Shown here: positions 35,748-44,329 of the stretch, in pieces
How the letters are laid out: the number at the start of each line of letters is the position of its first letter
How positions within the stretch are numbered: position 1 is the first letter of the stretch
Source of the DNA: Candidatus Thalassospirochaeta sargassi
Lineage (GTDB): Bacteria; Spirochaetota; Spirochaetia; UBA9216
NCBI GenBank assembly: GCA_028532855.1
Contig: JAQQAL010000042.1
Coordinates: forward strand, 1-63,795
Length of the DNA: 63,795 nt
Reading direction: 5' to 3'
The notes under the pieces: generated by a model
The model's database searches: none
Told to the model about the DNA's origin: nothing
The model's input: the letters and a program-made list of their open reading frames with translations, nothing else
Made by a program: the position numbers and the translations under genes

Positions 35748-36316
35748 CCAGAAATACTAAAGAAACCAGGATCAATATCAAACTTGATCTCGACAGTAGT
35801 GAAAAACCGGAAATTAATACCGGTCTGCCCTTTTTCGATCATATCCTATACTCAATGTCTTTTCACGGCGGATTTTTCCTCAGAGTTGATGCAAGCGGAG
35901 ACATTGAAGTAGATCCTCATCATCTTGTAGAGGATACAGGTCTTGTACTCGGCGACGCTTTTAAATCCGCAGCAGAAAAAGGCGAAGCACTCGTTCGTTT
36001 CGGACATGCTATCATTCCAATGGACGATTCTCTTGCTGAGGCCACTATTGATGCCTGCGGAAGACCATTTCTTGTGTACCGGGCGGAGTACCCGCAGGAA
36101 AACGCAGGTACGTTCTATGTATTTCTGCTCAAAGAGTTTCTAAAAGCCTTCAGCGACAGAGCCGGATTAAACCTCCATCTCGAGTGCCGCTACGGCGAAA
36201 ACAGCCATCATATGGCGGAAGCACTCTTCAAATCCATGGGTAAGGCTCTTGGCCAGGCATACAAACAAGCCTCTAACGGCGAAGTACTGTCTACAAAAGG
36301 TACCTTATCAAAATAG
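35723..36316 (+). CDS. hisB: Imidazoleglycerol-phosphate dehydratase
   Basis: A Mn2+-dependent dehydratase of histidine synthesis, monofunctional at 197 residues. Characteristic stretches are TGLPFFDHILYSMSFHGGF, DPHHLVEDTGLVLGDAF with metal-binding His/Glu residues, and CRYGENSHHMAEALFKSMG. The start has GGAG and lies inside hisG. The rest of the pathway is not in the window, so only a hisZ-hisG-hisB block is seen here. Confidence 0.96.
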   Translation: MEPRKAEITRNTKETRINIKLDLDSSEKPEINTGLPFFDHILYSMSFHGGFFLRVDASGDIEVDPHHLVEDTGLVLGDAFKSAAEKGEALVRFGHAIIPMDDSLAEATIDACGRPFLVYRAEYPQENAGTFYVFLLKEFLKAFSDRAGLNLHLECRYGENSHHMAEALFKSMGKALGQAYKQASNGEVLSTKGTLSK

Positions 36317-36334
36317 TCAATTTTAATATAATTG

Positions 36335-36363
36335 TTGCTTTTCTCTTCAGAATTTACTATAGT
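36335..36363 (+). promoter_or_regulatory. Putative promoter of the TPR genes, giving a near-leaderless mRNA
   Basis: TTGCTT (36335-36340) and TATAGT (36358-36363) are separated by 17 bp. A start site about 7 nt downstream would fall within a few bases of the ATG at 36373, which has no Shine-Dalgarno sequence. Confidence 0.45.
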
Positions 36364-36372
36364 TTAGTTTAG

Positions 36373-36708
36373 ATGTCGGAAAAGTATGATGAGTTATTGA
36401 AGAATATTCCCTCAGAAGGTTTTATCAAACTTTCTTCTGATCAACCGACGGCCCTTTCCGGTGCCGACAAAGCTGCACTTATACGCAAAGGTAATGCTTT
36501 CTTCAATGACGGCGAGTACGAAAAAGCCCGGCGGATATTCATAACAACAGGATATACCGACGGACTTATAAGACTGGGCGACTGGTATCTTGATCAGAAC
36601 GAACCGCTTGAGGCAATTACAATGTACTGGAAGGCTCCGGCTCCGGATAAGGTGGAATCCTGGGCAGGTCAGGCCGCCTGTGTAGTTGCTAAATGGCTGG
36701 GGGAATAA
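36373..36708 (+). CDS. Small TPR-like protein, unknown function
   Basis: A 111-residue protein. The middle has a single TPR-like helix pair (ALIRKGNAFFNDGEYEKARRIF), then a similar pair (LIRLGDWYLDQNEPLEAITMYW), ending in ACVVAKWLGE. No enzyme motif. It lacks a clear ribosome site; the preceding bases suggest a near-leaderless start. It is followed after 31 nt by the larger TPR protein, with which it may act. The role as a protein-interaction module is inferred from the repeats. Confidence 0.65.
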   Translation: MSEKYDELLKNIPSEGFIKLSSDQPTALSGADKAALIRKGNAFFNDGEYEKARRIFITTGYTDGLIRLGDWYLDQNEPLEAITMYWKAPAPDKVESWAGQAACVVAKWLGE

Positions 36709-36739
36709 AAAAATATGGATAGTAAAAGAGGAAGGTAAC

Positions 36740-37894
36740 ATGTCTGATATGTCAAATGAACCGGAATTCGAATCTGATGAAGGTATCAGGGAGGAAACAG
36801 AAGAGGAAAAACTCCTTAATGAAATTTCCGAACTGTCAAAAAGGGGCTACCAGCTCTTGAAGGAAGGACTAATTGAAGAATCAGAGGAATGCTTCCATCA
36901 GATAATTGAAAAAGATGAACTTAACAATTACGCCCTTGTAGGTCTTGGAGATGCAGCCCGTAAAAGAGCAGATTTCAGACAGGCTGTAGTTTATTACCAA
37001 CGATGCCTTGAGACCCATCCGGGTAATAATTACGCACTCTTCGGCCTCGCCGACTGCTATAAAGCCCTGAACAAATATAACCAGGCTATCAGAATCTGGG
37101 AAGAGTACCTTCTTCATGATGATTCAAATATTACTGTCCTCACCAGGGTTGCTGATGCATATCGAAAGGTCAGGGATTTTAAAAAATCACGGGAAATCTA
37201 CCTTAAAGTCCTCGAGATGGAGAAAGACAATGCCTATGCACTCATAGGTCTTGGCCATCTTCACTATGACTTCAGAGAATACAGAGAAGCTCTGAAATAC
37301 TGGGAAAGAATGTATGAACTAAACCAGAATAATGTTGATATTCGAGTGCTGACATCTCTTGGAAATTGCCACAGAAAGCTTAGAACCTTCGAAAAGGGAA
37401 CTTTCTACTTTGATAAAGCCCTTGAACTGGAACCCAACAACTTCTATGCCCTCTTCGGCATGGCAGATTGCTACAGGGGTATGAACGCTCATCAGGAATC
37501 ATTGCAGTACTGGGACAAGATCCTCAAAAAGGATCCTGACAACAAGGTAATTCTTACCCGGGCAGGAGATGCTTACCGAAATTTGGAAGAATTTGATCAG
37601 GCTGAAGAATATTATTCAAAAGCCCTTAATATTGAATTTGACGTATACGCTATTTTAGGACTTGCGCTCATCAACAAACTTCGCGGCAACTATGAAAATG
37701 CTATAGAAAGCCTCAGAGGCCTTATGCGAAATGATCCTAAAAACCACAGATTGTATACTGAAATTGCCGAATGCTATATGCTTCTCGGCGATAAGAATAA
37801 GGCTATCGAGATTCTCGCCGAATTTCAGAAATTAGGCATCCGTAACACCTTCGTTTCCAATCTTCTCGACAGGCTTCGCTCAGGCAATCGCTGA
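36740..37894 (+). CDS. Tetratricopeptide-repeat protein
   Basis: A soluble protein of 384 residues built from tandem TPR units (about nine), for example YALVGLGDAARKRADFRQAV, YALFGLADCYKALNKYNQAI and YALIGLGHLHYDFREYREAL. The acidic N-terminus precedes the repeats. The start at 36740 follows GAGGAAGG at ideal spacing; codons upstream of it overlap the preceding gene and look non-coding. No signal peptide is seen. It probably scaffolds a complex; the partner is unknown. Confidence 0.85.
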   Translation: MSDMSNEPEFESDEGIREETEEEKLLNEISELSKRGYQLLKEGLIEESEECFHQIIEKDELNNYALVGLGDAARKRADFRQAVVYYQRCLETHPGNNYALFGLADCYKALNKYNQAIRIWEEYLLHDDSNITVLTRVADAYRKVRDFKKSREIYLKVLEMEKDNAYALIGLGHLHYDFREYREALKYWERMYELNQNNVDIRVLTSLGNCHRKLRTFEKGTFYFDKALELEPNNFYALFGMADCYRGMNAHQESLQYWDKILKKDPDNKVILTRAGDAYRNLEEFDQAEEYYSKALNIEFDVYAILGLALINKLRGNYENAIESLRGLMRNDPKNHRLYTEIAECYMLLGDKNKAIEILAEFQKLGIRNTFVSNLLDRLRSGNR

Positions 37895-37920
37895 TCTCAG
37901 CATTACATCGGAAGTTTTTA

Positions 37921-38952
37921 ATGAATAACAAACCCTCGCTTGCCGGTCTATCCCCGGAAGATATTCTATCAATGACCGGTATTAAAGAAAGATACCGCGG
38001 CAGACAGATATTTGAGTGGCTTAAAAGGGGGGCGGAATCTTTCGAACAAATGACCAACCTACCCGCAGCTCTGCGTGAAAAACTTGCTGATTCGTTCTGC
38101 ATTTTCTCAACAACAGTTGAGACTGCTGAAGTCGATGATGACGGTACTGCAAAGATAGCATTGAGGATGCATGATGATTGCCTGATTGAAGCAGTCCTGC
38201 TTATAGACGAGAATGAGCGCAGAACAGCCTGTCTTTCTTCTCAGGTTGGCTGTGCGATGGGCTGCTCCTTCTGCCGAACCGGGATGATGGGATTCCGGCG
38301 AAATCTTAGTTCCGTTGAAATAATTGAGCAGTTTATGCACCTTCAGTCGCTCTACGGAGAAATAAGCAATATAGTATATATGGGGATGGGCGAACCCCTG
38401 ATGAATACCGGCGAGGTTATAAAATCATTGGAATATTTCACCAGCGAAAAAGGACTCGGAATGAGTGCCCGCCGAATTACAGTTTCAACCTGCGGCATTA
38501 CCGAAGGCATAAAACGTCTCGCAGATGAAGCACCGCCCGTCAGGCTCGCAGTTTCACTTGTATCGGCCGACCCTGAAACCCGCACGGAGATTATGCCCGT
38601 AACCAGAACAAGCAGCCTCGATTCGCTCAAAACAGCACTAATGCATTACCAGCAGACAGGCGGACGCAGAATAACCCTCGAATGTGCAATCATCGGCGGC
38701 GTAAACGATAGACGAGAGGGTGCATCTCTGATAGCCGCATGGTCTGAGGGCTTAAGCGTTAACGTTAATGTTATCCCCTGGAATCCTGCATCGGAAATTG
38801 ATTTTCGCGAACCGACAATGAAAAATCTTGAAGCCTTCTGCCGTGAACTTGAAAGAAAAAAAATCCCCTACACCCGCCGTTACAGACGAGGCAGAGGACT
38901 GAACGCAGCCTGCGGCCAACTGGCCGTAAACCTTGATAAAAACAAATCCTAA
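37921..38952 (+). CDS. rlmN: 23S rRNA (adenine2503-C2)/tRNA methyltransferase RlmN
   Basis: A radical SAM enzyme, 343 residues. The CxxxCxxC cluster motif is CAMGCSFC in SSQVGCAMGCSFCRTGMMGF, followed by NIVYMGMGEPLMN. The C-terminal catalytic cysteine is in GLNAACGQL. It methylates C2 of A2503 in 23S rRNA and A37 in some tRNAs. It converges on alaS with only 13 nt between stop codons. Confidence 0.96.
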   Translation: MNNKPSLAGLSPEDILSMTGIKERYRGRQIFEWLKRGAESFEQMTNLPAALREKLADSFCIFSTTVETAEVDDDGTAKIALRMHDDCLIEAVLLIDENERRTACLSSQVGCAMGCSFCRTGMMGFRRNLSSVEIIEQFMHLQSLYGEISNIVYMGMGEPLMNTGEVIKSLEYFTSEKGLGMSARRITVSTCGITEGIKRLADEAPPVRLAVSLVSADPETRTEIMPVTRTSSLDSLKTALMHYQQTGGRRITLECAIIGGVNDRREGASLIAAWSEGLSVNVNVIPWNPASEIDFREPTMKNLEAFCRELERKKIPYTRRYRRGRGLNAACGQLAVNLDKNKS

Positions 38953-38965
38953 CCCGGAGACATTA

Positions 38966-40756
38966 CTACTTCTGAAGAACAGCGCGAATACGCCTTACCC
39001 CTGCAGATGAAGACTGCTCCTTCTTTATTTTAAACGTTCCCATATTTCCTGTATTCTCAACATGCGGTCCGCCGCAGACTTCCTTGGAAAAGTCTCCAAT
39101 TGTATACACCTTAACCTGTTCCTCGTATTTATCAGCGAAAAATGCTATAGCACCCTCTGCCTTGGCCTGTTCAAGATCCATAATTTCCATAGTAACTGGA
39201 AGGTTCCGCTGAATCTGCTCATTGACAATATCTTCAACCTGCTTAATCTCCTCAGGGGTCATCTTATCAGGATGATTAAAATCGAAACGCAGCCTTTCGG
39301 TGGTAATATTACTTCCCTTCTGCATAACGTGCTCGCCGAGAACGGTCCGCAAAGCCTTGTGAAGCATATGGGTGGCTGTATGAAGCGCGGTTGTCAGTTC
39401 AGATTGATCAGCAAGACCGCCCTTAAATGTTTTCTCCGCACCCTGCTTTGATAATTCCTGGTGTTTTTTATAAGCCTTCTCAAAACCTTCCCTGTCAACA
39501 GTGAAATCGTGTTCAGCTGCCAGTTCCTCGGTAATTTCAATCGGGAAACCGTATGTATCGTAGAGCTTGAATGCCAGACGGCCGGGTATAATCCGCTTTG
39601 AGCTCTTCATAAGGTTTGGCAGAAGTTTTTCAAACTCATGCTCTCCTTTCTGAAGAGTATGCAGAAATTTCTCCTCTTCCGCCACAAATTCCTTTAATAT
39701 AAAATCGCGCTTCTCTTCAAGAAGAGGATATATACCTTTATACAAATCGATTACGATTGAGGCGATATTACCCAGAAATATTCCTTCAACTCCGAGCTTA
39801 CGGCCGTGACGCAGTGCTCTTCTAATCAGTCGTCTCAGGATGTATCCCTGACCGACATTTGAAGGAGTTACACCCTGCTCATCACCAAGGATCATTGTAG
39901 AGGTTTTAACATGGTCGGTTATAATCCTGATTGAAATATCCGAATCTTCACCGTCTCCGTATTTTGCTTTCGCAACCTGCTCAACCGCATCAATCAGCGG
40001 CAGGAATGCTTCTGTTTCATAAACTGACTGTTTGCCCTGCAGAATGGCCGATGTCCGCTCAATACCCATTCCGGTATCAACACATCGACGTTCCATCTCG
40101 GGAAAACTACCGTCTTCCTGTTTGTTATACTGCATGAAAACGTCGTTCCATATTTCAAAGTACTTTCCGCAGGAGCAGCCCGGCCTGCAGTCCGGACCGC
40201 AGGCTTCACGTCCTGTGTCAATGAACATCTCCGAGTCTGGTCCGCATGGACCAGTCTGTCCGGCAGGCCCCCACCAGTTATCCTCACGCGGCAGAAAATA
40301 AATACGCTCTTCAGGCATTCCGAGCTCACGCCAGATACCGGCTGAGGTTTCATCTCTTTCAACCTCATCATCGCCGGCAAAAACTGTAACTGAGAGGAGG
40401 TCTTTTGAAATACCGAGCCATTCGGGGCTTGTAAGAAATTCAAAGCTCATCCTTATGGCTTCTTCCTTGAAATAATCTCCAAGCGACCAGTTTCCCAGCA
40501 TTTCAAAAAAGGTCAGATGATGCGGATCACCTACAGCATCGATATCCCCGGTCCGGATACATTTCTGGTAGTTTACCAATCTCGTTCCGGCAGGATGGGT
40601 TTCACCCAGTATGAACGGAACAAGCGGATGCATTCCGGCCGTTGTGAACAGAACAGTCGGATCATTCTCCGGAATGAGTGACTTTCCCTTTATTTCCTGA
40701 TGGTTTTTCGTCTTGAAAAACTCTATGTATTTTGCGCGTAATTCGTTACCTGTCAT
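38966..40756 (-). CDS. alaS: Alanyl-tRNA synthetase, short form
   Basis: Charges tRNA-Ala. The 596-residue protein has the class II catalytic core (motif-like TVLFTTAGMHPLVPF, FFEMLGNWSLGDYF, GMGIERTSAILQG), the tRNA-recognition region (NVGQGYILRRLIRRALRHG) and the editing domain (TATHMLHKALR with HxxxH, then KEVCGGPHV with the zinc-binding Cys and His). It stops right after the editing domain; the C-terminal C-Ala/oligomerisation region of the usual 870-residue enzyme is missing. Short AlaS is known from spirochaetes. The ATG is at 40756. Confidence 0.95.
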   Translation of the reverse strand: MTGNELRAKYIEFFKTKNHQEIKGKSLIPENDPTVLFTTAGMHPLVPFILGETHPAGTRLVNYQKCIRTGDIDAVGDPHHLTFFEMLGNWSLGDYFKEEAIRMSFEFLTSPEWLGISKDLLSVTVFAGDDEVERDETSAGIWRELGMPEERIYFLPREDNWWGPAGQTGPCGPDSEMFIDTGREACGPDCRPGCSCGKYFEIWNDVFMQYNKQEDGSFPEMERRCVDTGMGIERTSAILQGKQSVYETEAFLPLIDAVEQVAKAKYGDGEDSDISIRIITDHVKTSTMILGDEQGVTPSNVGQGYILRRLIRRALRHGRKLGVEGIFLGNIASIVIDLYKGIYPLLEEKRDFILKEFVAEEEKFLHTLQKGEHEFEKLLPNLMKSSKRIIPGRLAFKLYDTYGFPIEITEELAAEHDFTVDREGFEKAYKKHQELSKQGAEKTFKGGLADQSELTTALHTATHMLHKALRTVLGEHVMQKGSNITTERLRFDFNHPDKMTPEEIKQVEDIVNEQIQRNLPVTMEIMDLEQAKAEGAIAFFADKYEEQVKVYTIGDFSKEVCGGPHVENTGNMGTFKIKKEQSSSAGVRRIRAVLQK

Positions 40757-40907
40757 GGCTATACATACTATTTATGAAGGGCCGCTGTGTCAAGCTCGCC
40801 CAGGCAGCGTCAACAGTCTGAGAGTAGATGAATCCGCATCTGTTTTAAAGGCTTCCGCTCCTTTTTATTCTCTTGTAGCCGCTGCCGATACCTGTTAAGC
40901 TATAGGC

Positions 40908-42527
40908 ATGCAGAGCAGAGACGGACAATTTCAACTCTTCTACCGGGACAATTATGCCTGTCTCACCGTTTATCCTCCTGAAGGCTCCGGACGGACGGTA
41001 TATCCGGAGGACGTTATCGGACGGCTCAAGGTTCTTGATCTTCGTGGAGTACGCAGACAGAAAATTCTCGAGGTCATTGAAGAGGCCGCCGGTGAACCTG
41101 TCCCTATCGCTCTATGGCCAGAAGGCAGAAAACTTGGCCCCAAAATGAATCTCGAAACATCCGATGATGCCATGACTGCGCAGATTACAATAGAACCTGA
41201 ACGACAGGGCGGAGAACCCCTGTCCGCGTCCATGATCAAAGGATTTCTGCAATCATGCGGAATTGTTTTCGGTATTGATCGTGAAATAATTAATTCGATA
41301 GTTTTAAAAAAAATCTACAACCAGCCGGTTAAAATAGCTTTCGGCTGCGATGCAGTAGATGAGCGACCGCCGGAACCTGAATATTTTTTCCTAACCGACA
41401 GGGGAAAACCGTTTAAGGAACTTGAATTCGAAAGAATTGACCTCAAAGAGCTGAATTTTATCCAGAATAAAAAGAAGGGAGATATTATCGCGAAACTGGG
41501 TGCTCCTGTTCCGGCATCAGACGGAACCGATATCTTCGGCAGAAAACTCTTAGCATCCAGGGGCGCTGTCGAACCTGTTTTTTCAGCTGGTGAAGGCTCG
41601 GTAATGTCGGAAGATGGGAAAACAATCACCGCAACTATAGACGGTAACGCTCGCCTTGATAAAGGACGGGTTATTGTTGAACCGCTTATATCCGTTGAAG
41701 ATGTAGACTATTCCAATGGTAACATGGATTTCGCAGGCTCTCTCGATGTTCGCGGACGGATAGCGGACGGATTTAATATAAAAGCAAAGGGCGATATACA
41801 GATTGGAAAATCTGTCAGCCGGGTCAGTATAACCGGAGGCGGCGACATCATACTCAAAGCTGGGATTACCGGAAATGACGAAGGTATTATAGTCTGTGAA
41901 GGGGATCTCTATGCCCGGTATATTGAGAGCGCCAGCATACTTTGCCGCGGTACTATTTATGTTGAAGAAGCAATCATGCATTCAAGCGTGAAGGCAGGAG
42001 GAGATATTGTCCTGAAGGGGAAGAGGGCTGAAATCTTCGGTGGACGAATATTCTCTGCCGGCAGTATTACCTGTAAAAAACTTGGTTCAATCAACGAACC
42101 GCTGACCGAAGTATTTCTTGGCACGGACCTTGACAGCTATACAGCCCTGGAAAAGCTTCAGCAGAGAGTGAGTGAACACAGCAGCAAGGTTGATGAACTG
42201 GATCTGCAGATTAGACAAATAAAAAACGCTCAGAAAAATCTGGCGGCCGATGATCAGAAAGATATATCAAAGGTAAAGCTCGAAACAGCCAGGACTCAGC
42301 TCACAAATGAATTTGAGATACGCAATAAAATGCTCAGCAACGCTTTAAGGGAACTGCACGATCTTAAACGCGATATCATACTTAATGAGGAGTCGGTTCT
42401 TTCGGTTGAAGATCGTATTTTCAGCAAGGTTCATGTTTATTTCAGCCACCTGCGCTGGGACTCTCCGGGCAAGGGCACCGGCAAGACCAGCCTGATGGTA
42501 AAAAAAGGGAAACTGCTCGAAAAGTGA
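40908..42527 (+). CDS. FapA family (DUF342) polymer-forming protein
   Basis: A 539-residue DUF342/FapA protein. It has an N-terminal domain (1-150), then a beta-helical bactofilin-like central part (about 180-400) with repeated short strands such as GSLDVRGRIADGFNIKAKGD and GGDIILKAGITGNDEG, and a C-terminal coiled coil (about 410-500, LEKLQQRVSEHSSKVDELDL). FapA proteins have been linked to flagellar assembly and polar organisation in some bacteria; the mechanism is uncertain. It is divergent from alaS and has no clear operon partner. Confidence 0.85.
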   Translation: MQSRDGQFQLFYRDNYACLTVYPPEGSGRTVYPEDVIGRLKVLDLRGVRRQKILEVIEEAAGEPVPIALWPEGRKLGPKMNLETSDDAMTAQITIEPERQGGEPLSASMIKGFLQSCGIVFGIDREIINSIVLKKIYNQPVKIAFGCDAVDERPPEPEYFFLTDRGKPFKELEFERIDLKELNFIQNKKKGDIIAKLGAPVPASDGTDIFGRKLLASRGAVEPVFSAGEGSVMSEDGKTITATIDGNARLDKGRVIVEPLISVEDVDYSNGNMDFAGSLDVRGRIADGFNIKAKGDIQIGKSVSRVSITGGGDIILKAGITGNDEGIIVCEGDLYARYIESASILCRGTIYVEEAIMHSSVKAGGDIVLKGKRAEIFGGRIFSAGSITCKKLGSINEPLTEVFLGTDLDSYTALEKLQQRVSEHSSKVDELDLQIRQIKNAQKNLAADDQKDISKVKLETARTQLTNEFEIRNKMLSNALRELHDLKRDIILNEESVLSVEDRIFSKVHVYFSHLRWDSPGKGTGKTSLMVKKGKLLEK

Positions 42528-42680
42528 CGAGGGGAAATGAGAGCTTCCTGTTGATGGTATCGGCTTTGCAATTGAAAACCTGCTGTATGCCCTGAAACTC
42601 AAAACTCAGATTAGCAGATTCTTGAATTACCATCCGGGATGTGATTTCTGAAGCCTGTATTATAATTTGAGTGACATACT

Positions 42681-43595
42681 CTAAAGTTTTCTCACCCTTA
42701 TAAGGTCATAAAATGAACCGGGCGGCATGTCTTCGGAAATCCCCGGTCCGTATTTAGTGACCTTTGAAGCTGCTGTTGCCGAAGCGAACGCCAGTGCGTC
42801 TGCATGATCTTTTCCGAAAACAAGGGCTGATACAAAGCCCGCAAGAAAGCTGTCTCCGGCGCCCACGGTAGTCACGGCCTTCACCTCCGGTACCGAGGCC
42901 TCATAGCAGCCCTCAGCACAGTACAGCAGACTGCCCTTTTCCCCCTTCGACAACAGTACCATCTCAACCTGGGACAGAAGGTCAGCCGGGTCAATATCTC
43001 CGAAGGCCTCTTTAATTTCGTGCTCATTAGGTTTAATCAGGCTCACCGCACCTGATTCCGCGGCAAGTCTCAGCGGTTCTCCGCTGGTATCGACAGCAGA
43101 CCTGGCGCCCGCTTCTGCGGCGATTCCGGCAAGACGCGCATAGAAGTCCGGCTCGAGGCCCGGGGGCAGACTGCCTGTAAGAAGTATCCAGTCATAAGCT
43201 GCTGCGAGAATTTCGAAACTTTCTATAAATCGGGTGGTATCCTGCGGCTGAATTGTAAACCCGCTGAAATTGATATCAGTCGTCACATTATCTTTCGGAT
43301 CAGTTATTTTTATTCCCTCACGGGTATTCCCGTTAATATAAATAAATTCATCACGAATCGACGCGTTTCTAAAATGCTCTTCAAAAATCAAAGAGTTTTC
43401 GCGGCCTAAAAAGCCGGTAACTGCTGTATCGATTCCGTATCGTGCGGTGACAGTAGCGGCGTTGACGCCCTTTCCGCCCGGATCGCGCCGCCCGCCGGAA
43501 GCACGGTTTACATGCTCGACGCGGAATGACGGAACCACCACGCTGTAATCAATTGCCGGATTCAATGTTACTGATAATATTTTCTGCTTCTTCAT
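42681..43595 (-). CDS. 1-phosphofructokinase-like PfkB family kinase
   Basis: A ribokinase-fold sugar kinase of 304 residues. Features: the N-terminal LSVTLNPAIDYSVVV, the GGKGVNAA motif (RDPGGKGVNAATVTARYG), LTGSLPPGL, and the catalytic TVGAGDSFLAGF near residue 250. This pattern fits FruK/LacC, acting on fructose 1-phosphate or tagatose 6-phosphate. The start chosen (ATG 43595) is directly after GAGGGG; codons upstream to 43658 look non-coding. It is a single gene, with no PTS component beside it. Confidence 0.85.
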   Translation of the reverse strand: MKKQKILSVTLNPAIDYSVVVPSFRVEHVNRASGGRRDPGGKGVNAATVTARYGIDTAVTGFLGRENSLIFEEHFRNASIRDEFIYINGNTREGIKITDPKDNVTTDINFSGFTIQPQDTTRFIESFEILAAAYDWILLTGSLPPGLEPDFYARLAGIAAEAGARSAVDTSGEPLRLAAESGAVSLIKPNEHEIKEAFGDIDPADLLSQVEMVLLSKGEKGSLLYCAEGCYEASVPEVKAVTTVGAGDSFLAGFVSALVFGKDHADALAFASATAASKVTKYGPGISEDMPPGSFYDLIRVRKL

Positions 43596-43686
43596 ACCCC
43601 TCAAGGTACCAGTTGAGAGTGAAACTGTCAAAACTATCTTCAACCCTGTAATAGCCAAAAAATCATTTGCAGGCTAAAATGTCGAT

Positions 43687-44139
43687 ATGAGATTTGTAAT
43701 ACAACGAGTTAACAGGGCATCGGTTACCGTGAATGGAAACAGTACCCGCAGTATAGGAAGGGGACTGATGGTCCTCGCCGGTATCGCAAAAGGTGATGAA
43801 ATGTCAGATATTCAGTGGCTGACAAGGAAACTGCTAAACCTGAGAATATTCGAGGATGACGAGGGGAAGATGAATCTGTCGATTAAGGATATTGATGGAG
43901 AAATTATGGTGGTAAGTCAGTTTACCCTCTTCGCAACAACTAAAAAAGGCAACCGGCCCGGGTTTAACGCCTCAGCAGCTCCAGATGAAGCAATACCGCT
44001 CTACAACAGCCTTATAGACCATATAGAACAGCAATACGGGAAACGCCCTGCTACGGGCGAATTCGGGGCAGATATGGATATAGATATGATAAATCATGGC
44101 CCTGTTACAATTATGATTGACTCGAAAAACCAGGAGTAG
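43687..44139 (+). CDS. dtd: D-aminoacyl-tRNA deacylase
   Basis: A 150-residue Dtd protein that removes D-amino acids (and glycine from tRNA-Ala) from mischarged tRNA. Hallmarks are MRFVIQRVNRASVTV, the catalytic SQFTLFATTKKGNRPGF with SQxT, and the late NHGPVTIMID carrying GPVT. Length is normal. Its 3' end overlaps the convergent 72-codon gene by 29 nt, so the two mRNAs are complementary at their ends. Confidence 0.94.
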   Translation: MRFVIQRVNRASVTVNGNSTRSIGRGLMVLAGIAKGDEMSDIQWLTRKLLNLRIFEDDEGKMNLSIKDIDGEIMVVSQFTLFATTKKGNRPGFNASAAPDEAIPLYNSLIDHIEQQYGKRPATGEFGADMDIDMINHGPVTIMIDSKNQE

Positions 44140-44329
44140 AGGACTGTTCCATATATCGGATAACACTTCCTATATCAATAAACTCCATGTCGACTGCAAT
44201 TTCTCCGAAAAGCCTTGAATCACCTTCACTCTGGGCTTTCAGCACCTGTCTTACCTGTGATTCAGTCATCTCACCCATCTTCACCATTCCGTCGCCTATC
44301 CTGCCGTCTATAAGCTGCTCTAAATCCAT
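44111..44329 (-). CDS. 72-residue MshEN-like (candidate c-di-GMP-binding) protein
   Basis: A very small protein. Residues 9-32 read RIGDGMVKMG then EMTESQVRQVLKAQ, matching the spacing of the 24-residue MshEN c-di-GMP motif (R-L-G, two hydrophobics, G at 10, L/V at 17, L at 21, Q at 24). A five-residue spacer and a second, more degenerate 24-residue copy follow, from RLFGEI to YMEQ, still ending in Q. MshEN domains usually sit at the front of GspE/PilB-type ATPases; here one stands alone. It overlaps the FliG-like gene by 10 nt on the same strand. Motif reading is by eye; binding is not shown. Confidence 0.7.
   Translation of the reverse strand: MDLEQLIDGRIGDGMVKMGEMTESQVRQVLKAQSEGDSRLFGEIAVDMEFIDIGSVIRYMEQSSTPGFSSQS

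Noticed and set aside
42530-42652. Open stretch of about 36 codons after the FapA-like gene (VDGIGFAIENLLYALKLKTQ and onward)
   Set aside because: It is preceded immediately by an in-frame TGA and has no start codon or ribosome site; it may be a remnant but cannot be called a gene.
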